A DNA stretch of 64,000 bases from Paenibacillus sp. LHD-117. Lineage in GTDB: Bacteria; Bacillota; Bacilli; Paenibacillales; Paenibacillaceae. The position numbers were made by a program, and so were the translations under genes. The notes below the pieces were generated by a model. The model worked only from the letters and a program-made list of their open reading frames with translations. It ran no database searches and was not told where the DNA came from. Within the stretch, counting starts at the first letter, position 1. Each line of letters begins with the position of its first letter. The DNA lies in NCBI RefSeq assembly GCF_030929555.1, contig NZ_JAVFVT010000022.1, positions 57,975 to 121,974 on the forward strand. The letters run 5' to 3'. This document shows positions 26,566-38,958 of the stretch, piece after piece.

Positions 26566-27450
26566 TTACGTGGTAAAGCGCTTGCGGAATTTCAAAGGCG
26601 GCATGCCGGTATGCGCGGCGAACAGCCTGGAGAAATGCGGCGTCTGCCGGAACCCCGTCTCTTCCGCGATGCGTGCGATGGTCCAATCGGTTTTGATGAG
26701 CAGCAGCTTCGCTTGGTCCAGTCTGTAATAAAGCAAATATTGCTGAGGCGTACAGCCGAACACCTCCGCCATGCAGCGCGTGATGTAGTTGGTATGCAGC
26801 TCCAGCACCTCGCTCAGCATCGAATTGCTGATGGTGCTCCGATAGTTCAGCTTCAAATAAGCGGCTGCCCGCTCCGCGATGGATACCGCGGCTTTGGCCG
26901 CATCCGATCTCCACCCTTCGTCCATCATCTGCAGCAAATGAAGGAAACGCTGCTGACGATCCCAGAAGGCGCCGTGCGAAGAGCTTTTGGCCGCATCGTG
27001 CAGCTGCGAGAAGATGAGCTTGGCTTCATCGGGATAGGTCAGCTTCATGCGCTTCGGCACCCGAATAGCGTACGTATAATAATCGCCGCGCAGCGTGCCC
27101 GGCTGGCCGGAGCTCGTCTCTTCCCATGCGCCCGCGGCTTGGAAATGCACCCAATCGAACACGGTTACCTCCGTGCAAGGTTTAAAAGCGTAATGCCAGC
27201 GGTCCGGCCTCAGAATAAGCGCGTCGCCGGGGGTCAGCGACCACTTATTATTTTCTTCCGCGACGTGGAGCGTTCCCTCGTTCACGAAGAGCATGTCGAA
27301 AACGCCCAGATTCGTACGGTTGGGATGTTCGTCCCCGGGCTGGTAAGTTGTGCGGTTGGATTCAATAAAATAAGGCAGCGGCGGCGAACGGAACGTGACT
27401 AATAAATCGTCTGACAAGCTGATCTCTCCTCGAGGCATCGAAAGTACCAT
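26566..27450 (-). CDS. AraC-family transcriptional regulator, cupin type
   Basis: A 294-residue regulator. The N-terminal half looks like a sugar-binding cupin (LFVNEGTLHVAEENNKWSLTPGDALIL, then RPDRWHYAF). The C-terminal 100 residues have two helix-turn-helix motifs (SMLSEVLELHTNYITRCMAE and IARIAEETGFRQTPHFSRLF). The outer ATG at 27450 has a weak SD; a TTG at 27417 has GAGGAGA at good spacing and may be the real start. It stands alone, with no transporter or enzyme next to it, so the target is unknown. Confidence 0.85.
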   Translation of the reverse strand: MVLSMPRGEISLSDDLLVTFRSPPLPYFIESNRTTYQPGDEHPNRTNLGVFDMLFVNEGTLHVAEENNKWSLTPGDALILRPDRWHYAFKPCTEVTVFDWVHFQAAGAWEETSSGQPGTLRGDYYTYAIRVPKRMKLTYPDEAKLIFSQLHDAAKSSSHGAFWDRQQRFLHLLQMMDEGWRSDAAKAAVSIAERAAAYLKLNYRSTISNSMLSEVLELHTNYITRCMAEVFGCTPQQYLLYYRLDQAKLLLIKTDWTIARIAEETGFRQTPHFSRLFAAHTGMPPLKFRKRFTT

Positions 27451-27505
27451 TTCCCATGAATACTGACATGTTACTTGATTCGCTCATGGATTGTCTAGAA
27501 GAGGT

Positions 27506-27676
27506 TGTTCAAAAAAGTCCAATTTTGATCACGAAGTATTTCAGGCAGCCTATTCGACATCGAATCTTGAATTCAGCCAGAACTTCCGGTGCTCACGTAG
27601 CCTCCAGCTACGCTCCGCTCCTCATTTCCTAGCTTCTTTCAACCTTCTCGGTGCTAAAAACTGGACTTTTTGAACA
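27506..27676. mobile_element. MITE-like element, about 171 bp
   Basis: Terminal inverted repeats TGTTCAAAAAAGTCCA (27506-27521) and TGGACTTTTTGAACA (27662-27676) enclose about 140 bp without a real frame. Inside, ACGTAG and CTACGCT arms make a small hairpin. The size and ends fit a non-autonomous miniature inverted-repeat element. Confidence 0.65.
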
Positions 27677-27700
27677 CGAACTGGAATTGTTAGAAAAACA

Positions 27701-27740
27701 AAAAACACCCCCCGCCTTCCCGTAGGAAATCGAGGGGTGG
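27701..27740 (-). terminator. Terminator of the flavodoxin operon
   Basis: Minus strand CCACCCCTCG pairs with CGGGGGGTG across a 13-nt loop, then a T-rich run. It lies 5 bp past the stop of the last gene of the operon. Confidence 0.8.
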
Positions 27741-27744
27741 AGAT

Positions 27745-28470
27745 TCACGTCGCGAAGCTCGGCATGCCCCGCCCATCCTCCATCGCTGCGTCTTGTTCGC
27801 CGCCGGCCAGCATCGTCTTCACAAGACGCAAATAATCGAGGGATTCCCGCCAGGAGCTCTCGTCGGGCGTCCAGCGGATGCGCCCGCCGCCAAGCGGCAG
27901 CAGCGCTTCAATAGAAGACGGCAGCCGGCCGAACGCGCTGCGGCAGAACACCGTCGTCATATGCCGGTACAGCTCCATCGCTTCTCCGTCCCGATCCGCG
28001 ACCAGCTTCTGCACGGTGTAGGAGCATTCGCCGCTCTCCCCCTCCGAATAGATCAGGTGAAAATATTGCGAAAGCTCCATATCCAGCTCCTCCACGTAAA
28101 CCGTAAACGGCTCGAAGCGCACCATTAGCGTTCCGGCGCAAGGCTCATGTACGAAATACGCCTGCAGCCGGGAGATCACCTCTTGCCGGATTTGCAGGAA
28201 ATGCTCCGCCGAATGGAACCGGTAGTGGCGATTGGTCCACCTGTCCATGACGGCCAGCGCTACCCGCTCTTCCGTCCGCTCCTTGTCCGGCAGCAGGCAG
28301 AGGTCAGAAGCGCTCAAGCAAGCGGATTGCAAGGCGAGATGTCTCCAGTCGCCGGACGCCTTATTCGCTTTCGCTGCCTCGGAGCGCTTATCCATGCCGG
28401 GACCTGCGCCGCGCAGCATCCGTTCGATCTTGTGATCCTCGAGCCGAATGAGCGGAGCGATCAGCTGCAC
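27745..28470 (-). CDS. Hypothetical protein of the Fur-controlled flavodoxin operon
   Basis: The 241-residue soluble protein is not one I recognise. It begins with GTG inside the end of the flavodoxin gene (10-bp overlap), so translation is coupled. There is no signal peptide or membrane helix. The middle (RWTNRHYRFHSAEHFLQIRQEV, then VRFEPFTVYVEELDMELSQYFHLIY) looks like an alpha/beta domain. B. subtilis has a Fur-regulated ykuN-ykuO-ykuP operon in which a protein of unknown function sits between flavodoxins. This gene may play the ykuO part, but I cannot confirm sequence homology. Confidence 0.7.
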   Translation of the reverse strand: MQLIAPLIRLEDHKIERMLRGAGPGMDKRSEAAKANKASGDWRHLALQSACLSASDLCLLPDKERTEERVALAVMDRWTNRHYRFHSAEHFLQIRQEVISRLQAYFVHEPCAGTLMVRFEPFTVYVEELDMELSQYFHLIYSEGESGECSYTVQKLVADRDGEAMELYRHMTTVFCRSAFGRLPSSIEALLPLGGGRIRWTPDESSWRESLDYLRLVKTMLAGGEQDAAMEDGRGMPSFAT

Positions 28471-28907
28471 AGCACACCCGCCACCGCACGGCCCATGCGC
28501 TTGCCTTGCTCCTTCTCTTCGTCCGAGGCGTTGTACTCGAATTTCAAGCTGTCGCAGACGATCGCGGCTCCGAGCTCGCGCAGCTTGTTCTCAATGATAT
28601 CCACCGCGCCGCAATAAACAGGGTAGCTTGTATCGCCGGAGCCGAATGCCGCCGCTTGCTTGCCGGTCAAATCCAGTCCGTCCATCTCTTCGTAGAAATC
28701 GAGGAACTCATCCGGCAATTCTCCGTCTCCCCATGTGTAAGCGCCGATCAGAATACCGTCGTACTCCATAAGCTCCTCCGGCTTCGCGTCGTAGGCTTCC
28801 TTGCAAACGACGTCCAGCCCCGTTTCCTTCGCGCCTTGCGCGATTGCTTCCGCCATCTCCTCCGTATTGCCCGTCAAACTCGTATACAGAACGATCACTT
28901 TCGGCAT
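28461..28907 (-). CDS. Flavodoxin
   Basis: A 148-residue short-chain flavodoxin that replaces ferredoxin as electron carrier when iron is scarce. The FMN phosphate loop is YTSLTGNTEEMAEAI (residues 8-22). The aromatic loops around the flavin are AYTWGDGELPDEF and GSGDTSYPVYCGAV. Very acidic overall. It is the middle gene of a three-gene operon behind two Fur boxes (29769-29810), so expression should rise under iron starvation. SD AAGGAG is good. Confidence 0.93.
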   Translation of the reverse strand: MPKVIVLYTSLTGNTEEMAEAIAQGAKETGLDVVCKEAYDAKPEELMEYDGILIGAYTWGDGELPDEFLDFYEEMDGLDLTGKQAAAFGSGDTSYPVYCGAVDIIENKLRELGAAIVCDSLKFEYNASDEEKEQGKRMGRAVAGVLCS

Positions 28908-28949
28908 TCGTCCGCTCCTTCCGTTATGCTCCCGTTATTCGTTTCTCTT

Positions 28950-29750
28950 CTATATATCTATGGATTGCACGCCTTGGAACAGCGTCGCCATGTACAAACG
29001 ATCGCCCTCCACATCGACATCCGTTACGGGGAATCCCAGCTTCACGGACATCAGGACAATTCGGTCCGCGATAAAGGCAAGCGTGAATACCCCTTGGTCG
29101 GTGCAGACATATACTTCTTTGCCTTTGGTCGTCACGGAGAATATGAACTTCCCGCCGAACGAAATCCGGTCGAATCTTCCCTTTTTGTCGCCGACGAACA
29201 ACTCCCCTTGGTCGCTCGCGCCGATCAGATGTCCACGGAACACCGCTAGACTGCTAATTCGGCGGGATAATTCGAACTCCGCCCATTCATCCATGAACCT
29301 GTCGTAGAGCGAGATGCCGGACTCATGGCCGACAATCATATATTGAGGCAAGTTTATAAAATCGTAGATCCGTTTCCCTTCGCAGGCAAGCAGCCCCCAT
29401 TTGGCTCCTGTGCGAATCCAGAGCCCGTTGTCTGTAGCCGCATAACGGGCGCCCCCGATATTGCGGTACTGGTAACACGGCAGCGACAGGCCATCGTTCT
29501 CCCAATGCTCCCCCATCCATTCGTACAATCCCTTGCTCGTGCACGCATGCAGCAATTCATGCTGAAGCTGCAGCCGATGAATATTCGCCGAGTCCGGCAG
29601 CCCATGGCCGAGCTTATCCCAATTGGCGTTTCCATCTATTTCATATACGCCGTATCCGACAGAGCCCGCATACACGCCATATGGGGTTGCTTTCACCGAC
29701 GAGAACGGGAACAGCAGCCAGTTCCACGGTTTTTGGGTATCCGTTCGCAT
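28950..29750 (-). CDS. Beta-propeller-like hypothetical protein, Fur-controlled
   Basis: A 266-residue protein with repeating blades: short beta-rich units with G-x-Y/W endings, for example GVYAGSVGYGVYEIDG, then GLYEWMGEHWEND, GLWIRTGAKWG and GELFVGDKKGRFDRIS. This resembles two-component-regulator-propeller or ligand-binding propeller repeats. There is no signal peptide, so it is probably cytosolic. It heads an operon with flavodoxin. Directly upstream is a sigma-A promoter overlapped by one Fur box and followed by a perfect one, so tight iron repression is predicted. No enzyme motif seen; function unknown. Confidence 0.75.
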   Translation of the reverse strand: MRTDTQKPWNWLLFPFSSVKATPYGVYAGSVGYGVYEIDGNANWDKLGHGLPDSANIHRLQLQHELLHACTSKGLYEWMGEHWENDGLSLPCYQYRNIGGARYAATDNGLWIRTGAKWGLLACEGKRIYDFINLPQYMIVGHESGISLYDRFMDEWAEFELSRRISSLAVFRGHLIGASDQGELFVGDKKGRFDRISFGGKFIFSVTTKGKEVYVCTDQGVFTLAFIADRIVLMSVKLGFPVTDVDVEGDRLYMATLFQGVQSIDI

Positions 29751-29768
29751 CTTGAGTCTCCTTAATGT

Positions 29769-29783
29769 TGATAATGATTATCA
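29769..29783 (-). promoter_or_regulatory. Perfect Fur box
   Basis: TGATAAT-G-ATTATCA matches the 7-1-7 Fur consensus at every position. It covers the predicted transcription start of the flavodoxin operon. Confidence 0.9.
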
Positions 29784-29794
29784 CTTTCGTATTT

Positions 29795-29823
29795 ATGATA
29801 ACGATTCTCAGTTTATCTGTCAA
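29795..29823 (-). promoter_or_regulatory. Sigma-A promoter of the flavodoxin operon
   Basis: Minus strand: TTGACA (29818-29823), 17-bp spacer, TATCAT (29795-29800). The second Fur box lies inside the spacer and -10. Confidence 0.85.
29796..29810 (-). promoter_or_regulatory. Second Fur box
   Basis: Minus strand TGAGAAT-C-GTTATCA, two mismatches to the consensus, lying inside the spacer and -10 of the promoter. Its centre is 27 bp from the perfect box. Confidence 0.8.
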
Positions 29824-29971
29824 TCCTTGGTGCCCGAATCATTGACGAAGGATGTCCAGTTTTCGCCCATTTTTCGAAAAATGGTCACGAGCCTATCCGC
29901 TGGAGCCTCCGCACCCAATCACCCATGCCCACTCTGCCGTAAGATAAATAAACCACAAGGAGGTGCTCAAA

Positions 29972-34818
<4,847 letters not shown>

Positions 34819-35125
34819 TTAAGCTTGGCCTTGCACTGAAGTACACCCTTTAGAACGATTATTGTGAAAACCTAGGGTTATATTAGGGATTCTGGGGTGT
34901 ACCACGGAATGATGCTAAAAAGGCTGGCGACGAAACAAGCGTGTTTACCCAAGCAATTGTTACGAAATGTCCGACTAACGAAACGAACCCTTCCATCCCG
35001 AAAGGGAATGAGAAGGGTTCTTCTTTGAAATATAGGAAAGTATGTGATTTCGCGATACTTTCTCTATATTTCTCGGAATGAAACGCGCTGCGCCGCCAAA
35101 GGACGGCGACAGCCGTTTCACCTTG
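34819..35125. other. Gap after the collagen genes with an outer inverted repeat
   Basis: About 307 bp. GTACACCC (34841-34848) can pair with GGGGTGTAC (near 34894-34902) around an AT-rich loop that itself holds CCTAGGG/AGGG pairs. A terminator follows at 34985. No gene is seen. Confidence 0.5.
34985..35025 (+). terminator. Terminator downstream of the collagen-like genes
   Basis: GAACCCTTC (34985-34993) pairs with GAAGGGTTC (35012-35020), with an inner TCCC/GGGA stem, then TTCTTT. Confidence 0.75.
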
Positions 35126-35674
35126 TTAGAAAGAGATATTTAGTTTGAATAAAACCCGAATCGCATCCGCTTCGAACCGGACATCCTTCACCTCGACCAC
35201 ATTCCCCGTCGGAAGATCAAGCGGAACGATGATCGTATCCAGTAGATCGACGGGCAACTCGATATCCTTTACTTTGAGCGATTGCGGTCTAAGCGCAATA
35301 TTCGGATCCTGCCACTCCAATCGGTATTCGGCTTGGACAGCCATGGGGATACGATCCCGGTATGTCACGTTCATGTCCGCGATCAGCCTGTCCTTCTCCA
35401 ACGAGAAATTAGCTCCGTCCACCATGACATGATCCGCGATGTCCGGACTGAGATTCATTTTGATCAAATGGTTTATGTCCGCTTCGGTCAACACAAGCTC
35501 CGGCTTTAGCCGCTTTACCATATCGGTCGCTTTCTCGCGAACGTCGATCGTCTGATAGGACAAGTCCAGCTCCTGGTCCGGAGCGACATACGAAAGCACC
35601 CACCAGCCAGCCCCAACGATTAACAGAATCAAGAACACAATCGCCAATAGCAGCCTTCTTACGAGCTTTCCCAT
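35126..35674 (-). CDS. ypmS: YpmS-like membrane-anchored protein (DUF2140)
   Basis: A 182-residue protein with one N-terminal transmembrane helix (LLLAIVFLILLIVGAGWWVL) and the rest outside the membrane. The extracytoplasmic domain has the DUF2140 pattern (LTEADINHLIKMNL, then DRLIADMNVTYRDRIPM and LDLPTGNVVEVKDVRF). It lies beside ilvA, as ypmS does in B. subtilis, which supports the assignment. Start at 35674 chosen from GGAGGG spacing; a GTG 9 bp upstream overlaps it. Function unknown in the family; possibly binding of a lipid or envelope ligand. Confidence 0.75.
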   Translation of the reverse strand: MGKLVRRLLLAIVFLILLIVGAGWWVLSYVAPDQELDLSYQTIDVREKATDMVKRLKPELVLTEADINHLIKMNLSPDIADHVMVDGANFSLEKDRLIADMNVTYRDRIPMAVQAEYRLEWQDPNIALRPQSLKVKDIELPVDLLDTIIVPLDLPTGNVVEVKDVRFEADAIRVLFKLNISF

Positions 35675-35723
35675 GATTTCCACCCTCCCCTCCCCATTCT
35701 CTCGCCCATTCTGCTCATCAAAG

Positions 35724-35732
35724 TGGTATAAT
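35724..35732 (+). promoter_or_regulatory. Extended -10 promoter of ilvA
   Basis: TGGTATAAT, that is TGn followed by a perfect TATAAT, 71 bp upstream of the ilvA start. No good -35 is visible. I looked for a T-box leader before ilvA and found none in this short leader. Confidence 0.5.
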
Positions 35733-35802
35733 GGTTCACAACTATCATACTTAGGAATATCCCATTTATTATTTAGAAGCTAGAAGGAAGGTTCTGTTCG
35801 AT

Positions 35803-37065
35803 ATGAGTACCCAATCCCTGCACCGCATCGGTCTGGAAGAAATCGTGCAAGCGCACATGCATCTGAAAGATGTCATCGTCCGCACGCCCCTCCAATACAA
35901 CCGCGTTTTATCCGAGAGATACAACTGCCAAGTATGGCTGAAACGCGAGGATCTTCAAATCGTCCGTTCGTTCAAAATAAGAGGAGCCTATCATCTCATG
36001 CGCTCCCTTGCTCCAGAAGATGTAGCCAAGGGCGTTGTATGCGCCAGCGCCGGCAATCACGCCCAAGGTGTCGCTTATTCCTGCCAAACGCTCGGCATTC
36101 CCGGCAAAATCTATATGCCCAGCACCACCCCGCGCCAAAAGGTCAAACAAGTCTCCTTCTTCGGCGGCGACCAAGTCGAAGTCATTCTGACCGGCGACAC
36201 CTTCGACGATGCATACGCGGAAGCGACGGCGGAGAGCAAGCGCAGCGGCATGGCATTCATCCACCCCTTCGACGATCGCAAAATCATCGCGGGCAACGGA
36301 ACCGTCGGCCAAGAGCTCATGGAGAAAGCGGAGTCCGCACCCGACTACATCTTCGTCACGGTTGGCGGCGGTGGCCTGGCTGCAGGTGTCGCTTCATATA
36401 TTAAAATCGTCTCCCCGACCACCCAAATCGTCGGCGTCGAACCGGAAGGGGCCCCTTCTCTCCGCGTGTCGCTCGACGCAGGCGAAGTCATCGCTCTCGA
36501 TCAGATCGACAAATTCGTGGACGGGGCGGCCGTGAAGCGGATTGGCGACTTGACGTTCTCGATCTGCCGCGACCTGCTCGACGACGTCATCACGGTACCC
36601 GAGGGCAAAATTTGCACAACGATGCTCGATCTCTACAACGAGAACGCGATCGTCGCCGAGCCCGCCGGAGCGCTCCCGATCGCCGCGCTTGACGCGTACC
36701 GCGACCAAATCGCGGGCAAGAACGTGGTTTGCGTCGTCAGCGGCGGCAACAATGACGTGGACCGTATGCAGGAGATCAAAGAACGATCGTTGATCTATGA
36801 AGGGTATAAACATTATTTTATGGTCAGCTTCCCGCAGCGCGCGGGAGCGCTTCGCGAGTTCCTCGACCAAGTGCTGGGACCGAACGACGATATCACTCGC
36901 TTCGAATATACGAAAAAATCGAACAAGGACAACGGCCCGGCTCTCGTCGGCATCGAGCTGAAGCATCGGGAGGATTACGAGCCGCTCGTCGAAAGAATGA
37001 CGAAAAAAGGCTTTCAATTTCTCGAGCTGAACAAGGATCCCGTTCTGTTCAACTTGCTTATTTGA
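35803..37065 (+). CDS. ilvA: Threonine ammonia-lyase, biosynthetic
   Basis: A 420-residue PLP enzyme that deaminates threonine to 2-oxobutyrate, the first step of isoleucine synthesis. The PLP lysine is in VRSFKIRGAYH (Lys58). The phosphate-binding Gly loop is TVGGGGLAAGVA, and the Ser/Cys pocket is VVSGGNNDVDR. The last 90 residues are a single ACT-like regulatory domain (KHYFMVSFPQRAGALREFL), the short Bacillus arrangement, for isoleucine feedback. SD AAGGAAGG. Monocistronic with its own terminator. Confidence 0.95.
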   Translation: MSTQSLHRIGLEEIVQAHMHLKDVIVRTPLQYNRVLSERYNCQVWLKREDLQIVRSFKIRGAYHLMRSLAPEDVAKGVVCASAGNHAQGVAYSCQTLGIPGKIYMPSTTPRQKVKQVSFFGGDQVEVILTGDTFDDAYAEATAESKRSGMAFIHPFDDRKIIAGNGTVGQELMEKAESAPDYIFVTVGGGGLAAGVASYIKIVSPTTQIVGVEPEGAPSLRVSLDAGEVIALDQIDKFVDGAAVKRIGDLTFSICRDLLDDVITVPEGKICTTMLDLYNENAIVAEPAGALPIAALDAYRDQIAGKNVVCVVSGGNNDVDRMQEIKERSLIYEGYKHYFMVSFPQRAGALREFLDQVLGPNDDITRFEYTKKSNKDNGPALVGIELKHREDYEPLVERMTKKGFQFLELNKDPVLFNLLI

Positions 37066-37151
37066 TCGGATTTCAGTGTGCCTACTGCGCCTCCGAGTGG
37101 GGCAGCTGACGAATGTTACATTATCGGTTCCTCCGACTTTAACCGGCCTTC

Positions 37152-37196
37152 AAGCCTCCGGGTGTGTGGATCTTCCACCTCCCCGGGGCTTTTTTA
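37152..37196 (+). terminator. Terminator of ilvA
   Basis: AAGCC-T-CCGGG pairs with CCCGGGGCTT across a loop of about 18 nt, followed by six T. Confidence 0.85.
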
Positions 37197-37280
37197 CTTG
37201 AGTATGTGTTGTCTACTATTATCAACCGCGAGGAAATCAAACAGTTGTCCAATTCGCTATGAAGCGACGCTGAAGAGGCA

Positions 37281-37465
37281 GTCCTGCAAATATGCATCAT
37301 TTCCCTTCAGATAACGAGTCAAGTTGACTCATTGCTGCATATCTACATCATTTTCAGTCGTTTTTGAAGCTGTAACGTCCCGCTTCGGGAATATTGATGC
37401 ACATTCGCAGCAATTTGATTCTCCAGCCTCTGAGGCACGAACAATTGATGCACATTTGCAGTAAC
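37281..37465. repeat. TGCA-type repeats, two forward and two reverse, 51-bp spacing
   Basis: TGCAAATATGCATCA (37285) and TGCATATCTACATCA (37336) are 51 bp apart. Reverse-oriented TTGATGCACATTCGCAG (37394) and TTGATGCACATTTGCAG (37445) are again 51 bp apart. The facing arrangement matches the TAACGGA arrays. Confidence 0.75.
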
Positions 37466-37482
37466 TTCGCCCGAAACGCGGG

Positions 37483-37709
37483 TTTAAGTCGGTCCCACCG
37501 ACTTAAATCTCCGCACACAGTTACTTTCGACTATTTAAGTCGGTCCCGCCAACTTAAATTTCCTCACTCAGTTACTTTCGACTATTAAGTCGGTCCCGCC
37601 GACTTAATCTCCGTACGCAGTTACCTTCGACTATTAAGTCGGTCCCGCCGACTTAAATTTCCGCACGCAGTTACTTTCGACTGTTTAAGTCGGTCCTGCC
37701 GACTTAATC
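37483..37709. repeat. AAGTCGG-CCGACTT tandem hairpin array, five units
   Basis: Near-perfect hairpins (TTAAGTCGG, five-base loop, CCGACTTAA) start at 37486, 37537, 37587, 37636 and 37687, spaced 49-51 bp. The stretch between (CCGCACGCAGTTACTTTCGACT and variants) is conserved too. This makes it a tandem repeat and not a CRISPR. Confidence 0.9.
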
Positions 37710-37843
37710 TCCGCACGCAGCTACGTTCGGCGCTCGCGCCTCGCTCCTCCGCGCCAGTCTACTCTCCCGCTCTTACACGCGGGGGCTCCCTAGACCAGCG
37801 CAATCGCCGCACATCGCCTATCTAAGCGGATGTCCCGCTCCTC

Positions 37844-38821
37844 TTACCAAGCATAAGCCTTAGGCGCGTCGCCGCCAGGCCCCGGGAAGATCTCGTCGAT
37901 CCGCGTGAGCGTCGACTCGTCGAGTTCTAATTCGACCGCGCGCAGCGAGCGCTCGAATTGGTCAAGCGTACGCACGCCGATGATCGGCGCCGTGACCGCC
38001 GGATTGGCGAGCAGCCATGCTAGCGACACCAGATCCTCCGGTTCGCCGAGCTCGTCGCATAGCTTCGCGTATGCCTCAAGCTGCTTCCCGTACTTGTCCA
38101 GCCTATTCTGATCCCCGCTTCGGCGTCCGCCGTCCTGCCGGCGATGGTTGCCGGCAAGCAGTCCGCCGTCGAGCGGACTCCAAGGAATGACGCCCAGGCC
38201 AAGCGCCCGTGACGCCGGCAATACTTCCAGCTCAGGCAAGCGGCATAACAGATTGTATTTGTGCTGCTCCGATACGAGCCCGAGCACGCCGCGCGCCTTC
38301 GCCTCGCCTTGTGCGACGGCGATGTCCCAGCCCGCGAAGTTACTGGAGCCGACATAGCCGATCTTCCCCTGCAGCTGCGCAGTCTGGAACGCTCCCCACA
38401 ACTCGTTCCAATTGACGTTACGATCCACGTGATGCATTTGGTACAGCTCGATATGATCGGTTTGAAGCCGCTTCAGCGAACCTTCGAGGTGACGCCGGAT
38501 TTTGTATGCCGACAGCCCTTGCTCCCGGTTCGGACCGTCATATGTATCATGCATGTCGCCATACACTTTAGTAGCCAGCACCGTACGCTCCCGTCTGCCG
38601 CCTCCTTGCTTGAACCACTTGCCGATGATCTCTTCCGTGCGGCCCGCGTTCTCGCCCCAACCATAAATATTCGCCGTATCGAAAAAGTTAATTCCCGCAT
38701 CCAACGCGGCATCCATGATTCGGAAGGCTTCCGATTCGTCGGTATCGACTCCGAAATTCATCGTTCCCAGACATAGGCGGCTAACCCGCAGGCCCGAACG
38801 GCCCAGATAAGCAAACTTCAT
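37844..38821 (-). CDS. Aldo/keto reductase
   Basis: A 325-residue NADPH-dependent oxidoreductase. The AKR tetrad is visible: Asp in FFDTANIYG, Tyr in the same segment, Lys in VLATKVYGD, His in YQMHHVDRN. The NADP-binding end is TAPIIGVRTLDQFERSL. It resembles the YajO/YrpG or PdxI-like bacterial AKR group that acts on small aldehydes, but the substrate cannot be assigned. Start at 38821 has GAAGGAG about 12 bp upstream; the ATG eight codons earlier has no SD. Divergent from the glycosyltransferase operon. Confidence 0.88.
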   Translation of the reverse strand: MKFAYLGRSGLRVSRLCLGTMNFGVDTDESEAFRIMDAALDAGINFFDTANIYGWGENAGRTEEIIGKWFKQGGGRRERTVLATKVYGDMHDTYDGPNREQGLSAYKIRRHLEGSLKRLQTDHIELYQMHHVDRNVNWNELWGAFQTAQLQGKIGYVGSSNFAGWDIAVAQGEAKARGVLGLVSEQHKYNLLCRLPELEVLPASRALGLGVIPWSPLDGGLLAGNHRRQDGGRRSGDQNRLDKYGKQLEAYAKLCDELGEPEDLVSLAWLLANPAVTAPIIGVRTLDQFERSLRAVELELDESTLTRIDEIFPGPGGDAPKAYAW

Positions 38822-38958
38822 GATAGATGATCGCTCCTTCGCCATGAATCATTATTTTGGATATTACAGTAAGTATACAAAAATAATATAAAGGATCCAA
38901 ACCGCGTTCACTTAGATTTTACAAATACCAGCTACACTTGTGGACAGGAGGTGTGCCC

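Larger units (their letters stand above)
37066..37843. other. Repeat-rich gap of 778 bp
   Basis: It holds the ilvA terminator, a TGCA-type repeat set (37281-37465) and the five-unit AAGTCGG array (37483-37709). I see no supported gene. Confidence 0.7.

Noticed and set aside
35675..35802. T-box leader before ilvA
   Set aside because: The leader after the extended -10 is only about 60 bases and lacks a specifier stem or T-box sequence.
37078..37314. Plus-strand frame of 78 codons after ilvA
   Set aside because: It spans the ilvA terminator and has no ribosome binding site.
37483..37709. CRISPR array
   Set aside because: Spacing is CRISPR-like, but the sequence between the palindromes is conserved between units and no cas gene is present.
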